64,000 bases of DNA, taken from positions 3,966-67,965 of the forward strand of contig JAAMXP010000183.1 in the NCBI GenBank assembly GCA_019693395.1. Direction: 5' to 3'. Position numbers and translations under genes: made by a program. Shown piece after piece: positions 21,105 through 31,205 of the stretch (its first letter is position 1; the number at the start of each line of letters is the position of its first letter). Below the pieces are notes generated by a model, which saw nothing but the letters and a program-made list of their open reading frames with translations, had not been told where the DNA came from and made no database searches. This DNA is from Ettlia oleoabundans. Taxonomy: Eukaryota > Chlorophyta > Chlorophyceae > Chlamydomonadales.

Positions 21105-24100
21105 ATGCAGGGCGCGCGTCTAACCCACCCCCTTATCGCGCTTTTGCGTCCTGCAGCCTTGGCGTCGCGCAGCAGCACGCTGCGCGGCACTCAGCTGGCT
21201 GCACCCGTTGCCCTCCGCAGGGCTCGGTCTACCAAGGTGGGCCAACAGCCAATCAAGAGGGGTGTCACGGGGCAGCGCCTGCCAGGGTGTCGAATCAGCC
21301 CCCCACTCCTGCACGCTTCTGCAGGTCGCCCAGCCCACCCAGGCAGTGGCCCAGGTGGATTCCAAGACTCAGAACCACACCCAGAAGATCAACGTTAACA
21401 CCAATGGCGCCATCGACTTTGGCGCGACAGAGATGTCGCGGGTGCGCTGCCGCTCCCGTCCTGTCTCCCCGATGCTGCTGCAGCCAGCCAGTACAGCAAT
21501 TTGACCTGCAGTAGTAGCGAGTTGTGCACTTTGTTGCAGTCAAGGCCGACAGTTTCGGTTTTTAAATAAGGTTCCCCTTGCATGGTGGACGGCAGGCGCC
21601 TGGCGCAGGGCCGGCTATTGCGCGCCTCGTCACTAGCCAGCTCACAGTCCTTGCAGGGTACCAGCAGATTGCTGAAAGACACCAAGATTTGCATGTCAGA
21701 TTTTACAAAAGACATTTCGTAAGTTAGCCAACCAAGAGACCTGGTTGCCGCTGGTACACCAATCGCCCACTAAACCCTGGCCGCTGTGCACCACCCTTGC
21801 ACCTCTCCGTTCTTTACAGACTGTGCTGGGGATCATCCTCGGTGGTGGGGCTGGTTCCCGGCTCTACCCTCTGACCAAGAAGCGTGCCAAGCCTGCCGTG
21901 CCTCTGGGCGCCAACTACCGCCTCATTGACATCCCCGTTTCCAACTGCATTAACTCCGGTAAAAAGGGGCAGTCCTGTCTGTGTAGATGCAAAAACATCT
22001 GTACGTGCAGTAAACGATAAAACCAACAGCTGGCTTCTCCATGTGCTTCGCTTGGCAGCGTAGGGTTCAAGCGTGGGGGGTGAGGGGAGGACAGTTTGTT
22101 GAGGGTTGTATCGACACACGGCCGGCCAAGCTGCTAACATGGTCACAAGGCTTCAAGGACTCACCTTGCTTGCGTCAGCACAAACTCTGATTCGCTAATC
22201 CTGACTGTACGCAGGCGTGAACAAGATCTATTGCCTCACCCAGTTCAATTCCGCCTCGCTCAACCGTCACCTGTCCTCCGCTTACGTGAGCTTGCAACAG
22301 CAGCCTTGGCAGCAGCAATTGTTGGAGGCAGTCGTTGGAGGCAGCATCACCGCCGCTGCGGCAGCAGCAGCAGCAGGGGCAGCAGCTAGGAAGATCAGCA
22401 TGTGATGGGCCAAACAAAGCACGGCTTCTTCCGCACTTCTGCTTTTTCCAGCAACTCCTTGGATCTTGCGTCATAGGTATTAAACAATTGATAACACATC
22501 ACTGCACCGCTGCCCTTCCGCTGTTTCATTTCTATCCTTCATGTGCAGAACGCCAACGTGGGTGGCTACAACAGCCGCGGTTTTGTTGAGGTTTTGGCCG
22601 CCAGCCAGACCACCACCACCAAGGAGTGGTTCCAGGGCACGGCTGATGCGGTGCGCCAGTACATGTGGCTCTTCGATGAGGCCTGCCGCGACGGAGTGGA
22701 GGACTTCCTGATCCTGTCAGGTGAGAAAATATTGTAGGTGTTGCAGCCATGTTTCCGCTGGCGGGTGGAGGGGCAGCCTCTTCTGACCATGTCATCAAGT
22801 TCGTGTCCGGTTTGCTACCATGCTCATAGTTTTGTGCAGTGAAGAGATCAACCGGTATTCTTCTTAGTGGAGCCTAATGTTTCCCACCCTGTGCCGCCGT
22901 ACTTCAGGCGACCACCTGTACCGCATGGACTACCGCGAGTTTGTGGCCGCACACCGCGCTGCCGGCGCTGACATTACCGTCGCGGCACTGCCCTGCGCTG
23001 AGGAGCAGGCACAGGCCTTTGGGCTCATGAAGATTGACGACAACGGCCGGTGGGTCAATGGTTATGTTACGTGAATGCACTTGTGTTGTGGTGCTGTTTG
23101 TGTGACAGTGTTACATGCGACTTCTCCCAGTATTGGCAGTATCCACAGCGGATTGGGCCCTCACCCCCTCACATGCCCCACAAATGAGCAAACCCTGCTC
23201 ACTATCCTGTTTCCGCGCCAACCTTGACAAGCTTGTGCATCACATGAGCCAGCGCTATGCTGCCCCATACACAGGATCATTGAGTTTGCTGAGAAGCCCA
23301 AGGGCGAGGCACTGAAGAAGATGCAGGTGGACACAACCATCCTGGGCCTGGACGCAGACACGTAAGTTGCGGCCTGGTGGGGAGGGCGGGGGAGGGTTGA
23401 GGTGGTGCTGTAGCACAGCTGGCAGCAAGGGCCCCTGGTATCCTTAAGCTGGTCTTTTCAATTGGTGTGACGCTGATGCAATCAAGCGCTGCGCTGGCAG
23501 GTGAGCTTGGCTGTGTGGGAGTGATCGCAAAAGCTGGAACCCTTGGCTGAGCTTGTCCTGCATCATGCCTGTACCTCCTGGGCCTGCAGCGCGCAGCGTC
23601 AGCCCTACATTGCCTCCATGGGCATCTACGTGTGCAAGGCCCGCACCCTGCAGACACTGCTGGACCAGCACTTCAGGTGGGTGAGGTGGGGTGTTCATAG
23701 TGGTTTGTTGGGTGGTTGTTTCATAGTGGTTTGTTGGGTGGTTGTGAGGCATGCTGGTTTGGGTGTGCGCTGGGTGCTTGGTTGGCTGGCTGTTGGCTGG
23801 CAGGCAGTGGCAGCAGGAAAGTGGGTGCTGGCTTGTGTTTGTCTCTTGCCAGCGCCCCTGCTTGCTCCTCCCAATCACCAGGCCCCTGACGCTGTCCGTT
23901 CCTGAGCCCTGCTTTGCGCCTCTGGGTTCTAAAAAATCGCTGGTCATCGCTGATTTTGTTCCACCTGGCCACCTGCAGCAAGCAGCACGACTTTGGCAGC
24001 GACATCATCCCGGGTGCCAAGGATCTGGGGTACAAGGTGCAGGCACACCTGTTCAAGGGGTACTGGGAGGACATTGGTACCGTGCGCGCCTTCTACGAGT

Positions 24101-25437
24101 CAAACCTGGCACTCACAGACTCACCCAACCCCAACTTCAGGTGGGAGGCGGGACGGGGTGGTGTCAGGGGCCACAACGGGACAGGTTCCGGGAGGACTGG
24201 GCAGGTCGGGAGTCTGGGATTCCGCTGGTCATTAGATGTACACGCGCATATCAGCCACCCTCTTGTGCCTGAAACTACAGGATTCCACCGTGGTTAAATG
24301 TCACTGCCTTACCTTGACCCTGGTCATCCCCCATTATTGCAGTTTCTATGACAAGGATGCCCCCATCTACACCATGAGCCGCTTCCTGCCGCCATCCAAG
24401 GTCATGGGAGCAGGTGGGGCTGCCAGGCCTGCTGGCATGGACCTGGTGGTGCTTTCAAAGCCGCGCAGTGTCGGCGCCTTGTGCTTGGCAAAGAGCTGTA
24501 TCGTGGACCCGGCGCTGTGCCCATTCGCACCAGCCCTGCAGTAAGTTTCCGCTAGCGATTTATTCGATACACTTCACCTCTGCTAATCGCTTGCAGATGT
24601 AGAGCGCTCCATCCTGGGTGATGGCTGCATTGTTGAGCCAGACACCCGCATCGTTCACTCGGTCATCGGATTGCGCTCAATTATCCGTGAGGTGTGTGGC
24701 AGGCCCTTAAAGAACAATTTGTGTTTGTTGCTGTGGGCCCTTGGATGTAGGTAGCATTGGCGTGATTGATTGTTTACGTTCCATTGTTCCCCAGCTGCAT
24801 AGCGTAACTAGGGCTCAGGTAGAAACAAATCACTCAAGTTCTAACATGGCCAACCCCGCACGCACACCCTGCCTATGCCACGTGCAGGGTTGCGTGATTG
24901 AGGACAGCATGCTTATGGGTGCCGACTACTACGAGCAGTATGAGGAGTGCGAGGCACTCAAGGACTGCCTGCCCCTGGGAGTGGGCAAGGGCACGCACAT
25001 CCGCGGCGCCATTGTGGACAAGAATGCGCGCATCGGCAAATTCTGCAAGATCATCAATGCAGAGGGCATCCAGGTGGGCGCCGTCGAGTTTGGTGGTGGG
25101 TTAGGGGCTGGCCTCCGGCGTGTGTCATGCCTGATTCTGACACAACTTGCCATGCTACGTTTTCCGTTTGAGGTTATAGATTCAGGTAATAGATTCAGGT
25201 AAACAATCGAGGTAAACAATCGAGGTAAACGAAGATTCATTGAACATATCCGGAGCACAACACGCACGCATGCACAGCACGACACGCACATGTTACCACC
25301 AACAAATTACCCCCTCCCTCCATTTGTACGTCCACCAACAGGAGTCGTTCAAGACCGAGGAGCAGGGCTGGGTGATTCGCGACGGTGTGGTGGTGGTGAT
25401 CAAGGATTCAAACATCCCAGACGGCACGGTCATTTAA
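21105..25437 (+). CDS. APS1: ADP-glucose pyrophosphorylase small subunit (plastid starch synthesis)
   Basis: Makes ADP-glucose from glucose-1-phosphate and ATP, the committed step of starch synthesis in the chloroplast. Thirteen exons: 21105-21236, 21325-21441, 21820-21958, 22215-22285, 22549-22720, 22908-23049, 23275-23361, 23590-23676, 23979-24140, 24343-24413, 24597-24691, 24888-25073, 25342-25437; 518 residues. Exon 1 is an Arg/Ser/Ala/Leu-rich transit peptide ([10 protein letters not shown] start). Exon 3 has the nucleotide loop [20 protein letters not shown]. Later come [27 protein letters not shown], the left-handed beta-helix repeats ([28 protein letters not shown]) and the end [19 protein letters not shown]. 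These are small-subunit signatures, so it should be the catalytic partner of the heterotetramer. Confidence 0.96.
23695..23746. repeat. 26-bp tandem duplication in AGPase intron 8
   Basis: Two nearly perfect 26-bp copies starting TCATAGTGGTTTGTTGGGTG sit just after the exon 8 donor. They do not touch splice sites. Confidence 0.8.
25176..25227. repeat. Two consecutive 13-bp tandem duplications in AGPase intron 12
   Basis: ATAGATTCAGGTA occurs twice in a row (25176-25201), immediately followed by AACAATCGAGGTA twice in a row (25202-25227). The two different units share the ending AGGTA or GAGGTA and the same period, suggesting staged slippage. Confidence 0.85.
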
Positions 25438-26803
25438 GCGCGGCCGCTTCGCAGGCCAGTTGGGCGGCGGCGCCTTGCCGACTGCTGCTGTGTGCGGGGC
25501 TTGCCTGAAGCCAGCGCTTCAACATGTGGCATGTGGTTTGAGGTATGCCTAGTGCTACCAGCGCCTTGCAGTCTGTTTTCAAGCTGGTGCTTGCCTTACT
25601 GACGGCCACAACAGGCAGCCAGCCATCCTGGCCAGCTGTCCAGTTCAAGCTGCCTCAGCCCCCTGCTGGGCCATGTGTTTGCCCCGCTGTGATGCCTGTC
25701 GCTTTTTCTCACAATAACCACGTTAGTATTGTGTTGACAACTCACCTGGAGCGACCAGAGAAGCTCACCCCAGCGATCAGCAGCTGTGGGTGTGTCGGCC
25801 TACTTTGTTGCTTTTGCATGCACCCCCACCCTACGCTTCCTGTCCCCATCCAATCAGTCATTTCCATTTTTGTCGGCTGTACAGCAGTTCCATCCGTTCA
25901 CTTGCCCACAACCCTGATGCTGGATCCTGTATCCGGTAGTGTGTGTTGGCTGTGGATTTCCCTCTGCTGTCATGCTTGGTACTCGGTAGCCCATCTGATT
26001 TGCTTGCCTGCCTTTCCTGCTGCACCGCCTTCCTTGCTGCGCTGCCTGCACACTCTGTACTCACCGTCTCTCTCCTCTCCTCTTCTCTCCATTTGCTTTC
26101 CCTCTGCATGGTTTTGTTCAGCAAATGTACCCGCCTAATTTGGCAATCCCCTGCCTCAAATCCCCCGGCCCAACATTTGATGAGTTGTGGGTCTACCCAG
26201 CACTGCAGCGGGGCCCATCCGTGTTCTTCAACACTTTTGCCCTGCTGCCGCACAAGTCTTAATTTCATAACTGTTTGAGTCGTCGCTGTAAGAGAATTGC
26301 CAATGCAAGCCAGGCGAAAGGCTAGTGGGTGCTTGAAAGACATGCTACAAATAAGTGCATGGGAAAGGTTGCGCAGTTTCATCTTTATTCATGCGTGAGC
26401 GGGTTCTGGTTCTTGTGCACTTGTTGAAGGTACAGATTGCATGGTATCCTTGCGCACCCAGCGTGGCCAGCGTCGGCGGCGGGGCACCCTGGCCGGTCTC
26501 CCAATGTAGGGCAGGGGACGGCTCAGCAAAGGTCAGAGTGGCGCGCATTTCAGCGCCACCTTTACGTACGATACCTGCGAGCTTTGGTTCTTCAACCGAG
26601 GAGCGACCCAAGCGGAGTCGGAGTTTGAGGCGTGATTGCTGCTTGCGGGCGTGAGAGTCGTGAACATTGAACACGGGGTTTCACACCATGTGCCTCTGCC
26701 GCTGTGGGTAGGAATGGCATCAGCTTACGGACGGCGGCACCAGTGATGCAAAAAAGCCCGCTCTGTCTGTGCCTTTTCCCACTCCTGGTCCTCCTTTCGC
26801 AGG
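25438..26803. other. Intergenic, AGPase 3' region
   Basis: About 1.3 kb with pyrimidine-rich plus strand and no supported gene. A TGTAA lies near 26287, about 850 nt after the AGPase stop, which would imply a long 3' UTR. A minus-strand frame at 26345-26674 (109 codons) shows no family motif. Confidence 0.45.
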
Positions 26804-28555
26804 ATCCAGTACCAGAAATACTCTATCGATCTCAGTATGAATCAAGAGCCGCCTTTTGGTTGCAGCAGCGCAGCCCCTGGTTTCCTACAAGAGCGCCTGG
26901 CATCAGCACGCCGTGTTCCTGCAGATGAGCGCACCCCCGAAGTTTCTGTGTTCATCGAAGTGTGTGTGCTGCTGACTGAGGCCCAGTAGAGGTTGGATGT
27001 GCTTCCCTCCCCCAGCGCGACAGCCGAATACGAACGGCAGTAGCTGCTGGCGGCGCTGCACAAGACTCGTGCCGACATGCTCAGCCTGGTTGCCCCGCTG
27101 CAGCTCACCATCGGCAACAGCACGGGCATATTTGTCGAGCGCAGGCTGGGAGACATGCTGATGGGCAGCATGATGTCAACTGGACGCCTCAGCTTGGCTC
27201 GTGCCTTCCTGCAGCATGATGGCCATCTCATGGTGGAGGCACTCATTCAATTTATGGGTGCTCACGTCAACCTGGCCTCGCTGCTGCGGCTGGCTCCATG
27301 CATCATGTTAATGCTGTTTCCTCCCAAGACCACGATTGGCTCCCTGGAGTTGTCTGGAATGATTCTACAGCGCATGAAGGAGCCAGCAGTGCGGCATCAG
27401 GTGCAGCAAGGCTGGACGACTTGCAGCGCGGCGTGCCCCGCCCGCTGCTAACCTATGCTCAGCTGCTGCTGCTCTTTGCCAGTCATGCTGTGAACTCGGC
27501 GACATTCATTCCTCGACTCAGTTCTTCTCCAAGCAACGCATCTCTGCTCAGGTGAGCAGCGATTAGGCGTCGCTGCCACTAAGGCTGGCATGTTGGGTTG
27601 TCATGGGATCAGCACTGCACAGATGCCGGCCAAACTGGCAGCACTACTTACCACTGTGCCACTGCCTTACTTTCATGCCACAGCTGTTCCGGGCCTCACC
27701 CTCGCTTTCCTGTTAGCGGGATATGGTTATGGTGGTTTGCAGTACTGCCAGCGAGCTGCTGGAGCACTTGGCGCCCGAACAGCCAGCACTGGCATCCTGC
27801 GTCCTACTTCTCCATGCAGCCAAGGCGTCCATGAAACTCAACCAGAGCCAGAGCTCATGGTCTCTCGTCCTGTCAGCCCACCAGCAGGCCCAGGAGCATG
27901 GCTGCGACCTTTCTGCCGCCATGTGCGGCTCTCAGCTGGCAGCGCTGGCAATAGTCTTGGTGCGACGGCATGAGCCCTCACAGGAGAGGCCTGGCACTGT
28001 TCTGACCTGGGTGCAGCAGGCAAAGACGACGTACTGCCGCTGCAAGCCACTCCTGCCTCGAGTGCGGACCCTGAACGCTGCTACCATTTTGCAAGCGGTG
28101 CAGTCAGTATAGCCATGGCTGGAGGCACTCGTACAGCAAGGAAACACTTGGCAGCTGCCGGACACGGCCACTGCATCTCAATTTGCCAATGTCAGCAGTC
28201 AGGTCCGCCAACAGCTCAGGGACAACCCCGGAGATTACATCAAGTGTGCTGGCTGCGGCACATGCGCAATGCAGCTGCGGCGGTGCACGGGCTGCCGGCA
28301 GGTGCAATACTGCAAGTGAGGTGGACAGACAGGGACTTGTACGCCCATGCCGGCTTGTTTGCAATCGGGATCTAGTGGGTGTGGCTTCCACCATTTCTGT
28401 TGCCGGCTCTGCTGCACCTTTTGCAATTGCGCATGTATCACCGCAATGCTCGTCTCATTCTGCTTGGCGCATGCAGTGTTGCGTGTCAGAAGGCGCATTG
28501 GAAGGAGCACAAGCCTGCGTGCAAGGCATACCAAAGTGCGCAGGCGGCGAGTTAG
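26804..28555 (+). pseudogene. Broken MYND zinc-finger protein gene
   Basis: A coding-like stretch on the plus strand with three in-frame TAG codons (26987-26989, 27041-27043, 28110-28112) and a frame change near 27400. Pieces: about 26804-27400 (VSVFIEVCVLLTEAQ, LLAALHKTRADMLSLV); 27400-27555 (RPLLTYAQLLLLFASHAV); an intron to 27742; 27743-28315 (ASELLEHLAPEQPALASC, then CAGCGTC and CTGCRQVQYC); and last exon 28477-28555 (CQKAHWKEHKPAC). The two last pieces together make a complete Cys/His pattern of a MYND finger (C-x2-C, C-x2-C, YC-x3-C, H-x3-C). Helical repeats upstream suggest a larger algal MYND-type protein. Two of the TAGs follow CAG where a second Gln reads naturally, consistent with CAG to TAG transitions. 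Decayed gene is favoured over sequencing error because there are four lesions. Confidence 0.65.
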
Positions 28556-29194
28556 TGGAAGAGGAGTTTTACTGACAGAAAGAATGGAGCGGGCGGCAGT
28601 ATTGCATCCTTTGCAGCATAAAACTGTGAAACTGTCACCGATGTTGGTGCCATGTGTGATTCGTCTGGTACTCTTATCGACATATGAGGAATCAATAAAA
28701 TACCATGCTGGTTGCCAGACGCCTCCGACCGGCAGCCTCAGTACAACCATAGCAGGTAATGGAGGTTTGCAAGTCCAGTTCTGACCCTTCCGCATGATTG
28801 TGTTGGGCTGCGTTATGAGGATGGCATCTGGGAGAAGCAGCGGCAGCAACATCTGAGACTTCGGTGGCCCTACTTTTAGCATCACCAGGGGCAGCAGACT
28901 CGACATGCAGGCTCGAGAAAACATGCCAATGCACATGACAACCAGCAAGCGGCGAAGCAGGAAAACTGAAAAGTGTATATCTGGCAGGAAGCTTCATGCG
29001 TTTGACGCTTAGAACCCTTTCAGGCACCCTGCGCTGCCAAGAAGGTGTGAGCTGGTGCCAGCGGCATGTCGAGCAGATAGTGTTATGCGTTGCGTAACCC
29101 TGTTGCCTACTAGGTGTAAATCACGCACTGGGAGTGAGCACGGTCGAAGACTTAGCTCTGCTGTAACGCTGGAGGTGATCGCTGCCAACCTTGG
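28556..29194. other. Intergenic upstream of TPT1
   Basis: About 0.64 kb without a supported gene. It contains TGTAAA near 29114. Minus-strand frames through 28235-28948 are antisense to the MYND remnant. Confidence 0.45.
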
Positions 29195-30882
29195 ATGGCG
29201 GACAGAACCCTACACAATAAAACCTTGTCAGCGGTTGGGCAGCAAGTAACTGGCAGCGACGCAGGGGCACCGCCTGAGGGCACCAGCGGCGATAACAGCA
29301 AAGTGCGTCACGATGACCACCTCACCTCTGTGAGCAAGGAAATGGCGCAGCTCTTGCGGCATGATCCCCCAGATGGTGCGCGTAGGGTAGCATTGTATGA
29401 GCCGTGAGCCTCAGCACAAGAACTTACAAGACAGATCTGGATCCCCTGCACCTGATGCACCGTGTCTGCCTTAACTGCCCCCAATTGTGTTATGCCATCA
29501 CGGAGAAGGCTTGTGGCAGCGACACCTTTGCTGAGCACCTTTGCTCCAGTCCATTCCTTATACAGGTATGGATGGGTGCGGATTTGTATCAGCAAACAGA
29601 CTTGTCCAAAAGATGGAGCAGCTTACAAAGGAGGAAGAGGTCCAGCAGATAGCAGCGACAGATGACAAGGTAGGGTTAACAGTTACCATTACTTAGACCT
29701 GGCATGGTCAATGCAGAACAGCTCATGTCTGCTGTTGGTTTTGCCTCATGCAAGCAGGGTCGCTACCAACTTATGGATCAGGGAGATGGTGAACTGCGTG
29801 TGCGGGCAGTGCAGGGACACTCAGGCATGCTCAGAGAGCACCAGCGCACTGCCTCAACGATATTTGCCTAGTTTGCAAGTTGCCGTGGTCTTGTCATGCA
29901 TGTACCCTTGTTTGAATTCTGACCTATAATGTAGCTGTCGTTGCTGGCTGACACTGTAGCTAATCTCTCGCCTGTGTCTTCAAACCCATAACTTGCAGTG
30001 CCACTTAAAACCCCGCTGTATGACCCCATCACAGCACCGGAGGAGGTTCCAATTGCACTGCATGCAACAAGTCGTGAGAAGTGAGCGCTCTGGCTGTTCA
30101 GCGCTGCCAGTGGTGCAGTTCGGCGACCTAGAACAGCGTGCAAGCAGCGACAATGCAGGGCGTGCCGGAGCACACAGCTGCTAGGCCAGCTGGAGACATG
30201 TCGTGCAGGCTGCCAAGTGCCGCCTGCCATGACCCCCTGCTTGCAGTTGGGACAGGATTCACGCCAGCGGGGAGCTGCGGCGCATGAATCGAACACACAT
30301 CCACTTTGCTTCAGAGCCCAAGCACCTGCGCGCCGATGACTGGGCGTGTGTGCTGTGCCAGGCAAGCAGTTAGCATGCCAGCCTGCATCTTTGTTTCCCT
30401 GGGGGCTGTCATGCTCCCATTGGCGGCCTCCACAACCGCAGCAGCATAACAGTATTGCCTGCCACCACTTTGACATCCTCTCGAGCAGGTTATTGCCCAG
30501 GGCGTGGTGGTTGTCCCCTTGTGCAGGTTGACCTGCGCGCCGCTATTGAAGCAGGCATCACATTCTGCCGAGCCACCAACAATGTGGTCCTCAGCGAGGG
30601 TCCAGTACCGCTCAAGTTTGTGCATCGCATCAAGGTGGGTCTGTGTGGGTTAGTCAGGTGGGCTAGTCAGGTGGCTTACAAAGCTGGCAATGCGGGCGGA
30701 GGCATGCTAGTCAGCTCAGGACTGAGCCCACATGTTTTATGATTTTGCTGTAGCTGCGAGACCTGCCAGAAGACTGGCAGCGTCAGATACCCAACCGCGA
30801 GCGCTTGTTGAGGGAGGAGCAGGAGGAAGAGGAGGCAGCACAGAAGGGGAGCAACCACAAGGACCACCAGCAGGGGCAGTGA
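29195..30882 (+). CDS. TPT1: tRNA 2'-phosphotransferase (Tpt1/KptA family)
   Basis: Removes the 2'-phosphate left at the splice junction of ligated tRNA, passing it to NAD+. Exons 29195-29381, 29566-29669, 29758-29824, 29999-30080, 30247-30361, 30527-30634, 30754-30882; 263 residues. Residues about 45-58 have MAQLLRHDPPDG, the first catalytic Arg-His; next MDGCGFVSANRLVQK and ATDDKGRYQL (the winged-helix lobe). The NAD lobe has VPIALHATSREN-WDRI, then GELRRMNRTHIHFA (catalytic Arg in the RTHIHFA block), then VDLRAAIEAGITFCRATNNVVLS. The tail is a charged Gln/Glu helix. Introns 3 (TCAG/GCATGC) and 5 (CAG/GCAAGC) are best read as GC-AG. The N-terminal 45 residues are polar and look cytosolic or nuclear. 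Confidence 0.92.
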
Positions 30883-31205
30883 GGCAGCCGATCAGGAGGG
30901 CTTGCTTGATGTGTGCTTTCACAACAATGTAATTACAGGATATACTACAATACACAATTGGCTGGCCCACTTCCGTTGTGCATATGTCAACCACACGGAC
31001 AATCAACAGTTTGCACACAATGTCAGCACCAGCGCCAATCCGCCTGCCCAGTGCTGTGCCTGCTGTGCATGTTATCCACGCGCGACGCGCTTGACATCTT
31101 TCGGAGGCACGTTTAAAATAAAGGGCGGAGTAGTATATTTGCATGGCGGGAGGCTGTCGCACCCGCGCCTGGTGTAGCACTGTGCATGCAGATTCAAGTT
31201 GCGAG
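30883..31205. other. Intergenic TPT1 / F-box-LRR gene
   Basis: About 0.32 kb holding the TPT1 3' UTR and the start region of the next gene. An AT-rich patch (TTTAAAATAAAG) occurs near 31110. No gene seen. Confidence 0.45.
30928..30932 (+). terminator. TGTAA polyadenylation signal of TPT1
   Basis: TGTAA, the usual chlorophyte poly(A) signal, lies 46 nt after the TPT1 stop codon, with no other gene start before 31206. Confidence 0.5.

Noticed and set aside
26987..28112. TAG reassigned to glutamine as in some ulvophyte algae
   Set aside because: CLP1, the bZIP gene and the intact NmrA copy all end at TAG exactly where their families end, so TAG is a normal stop here.
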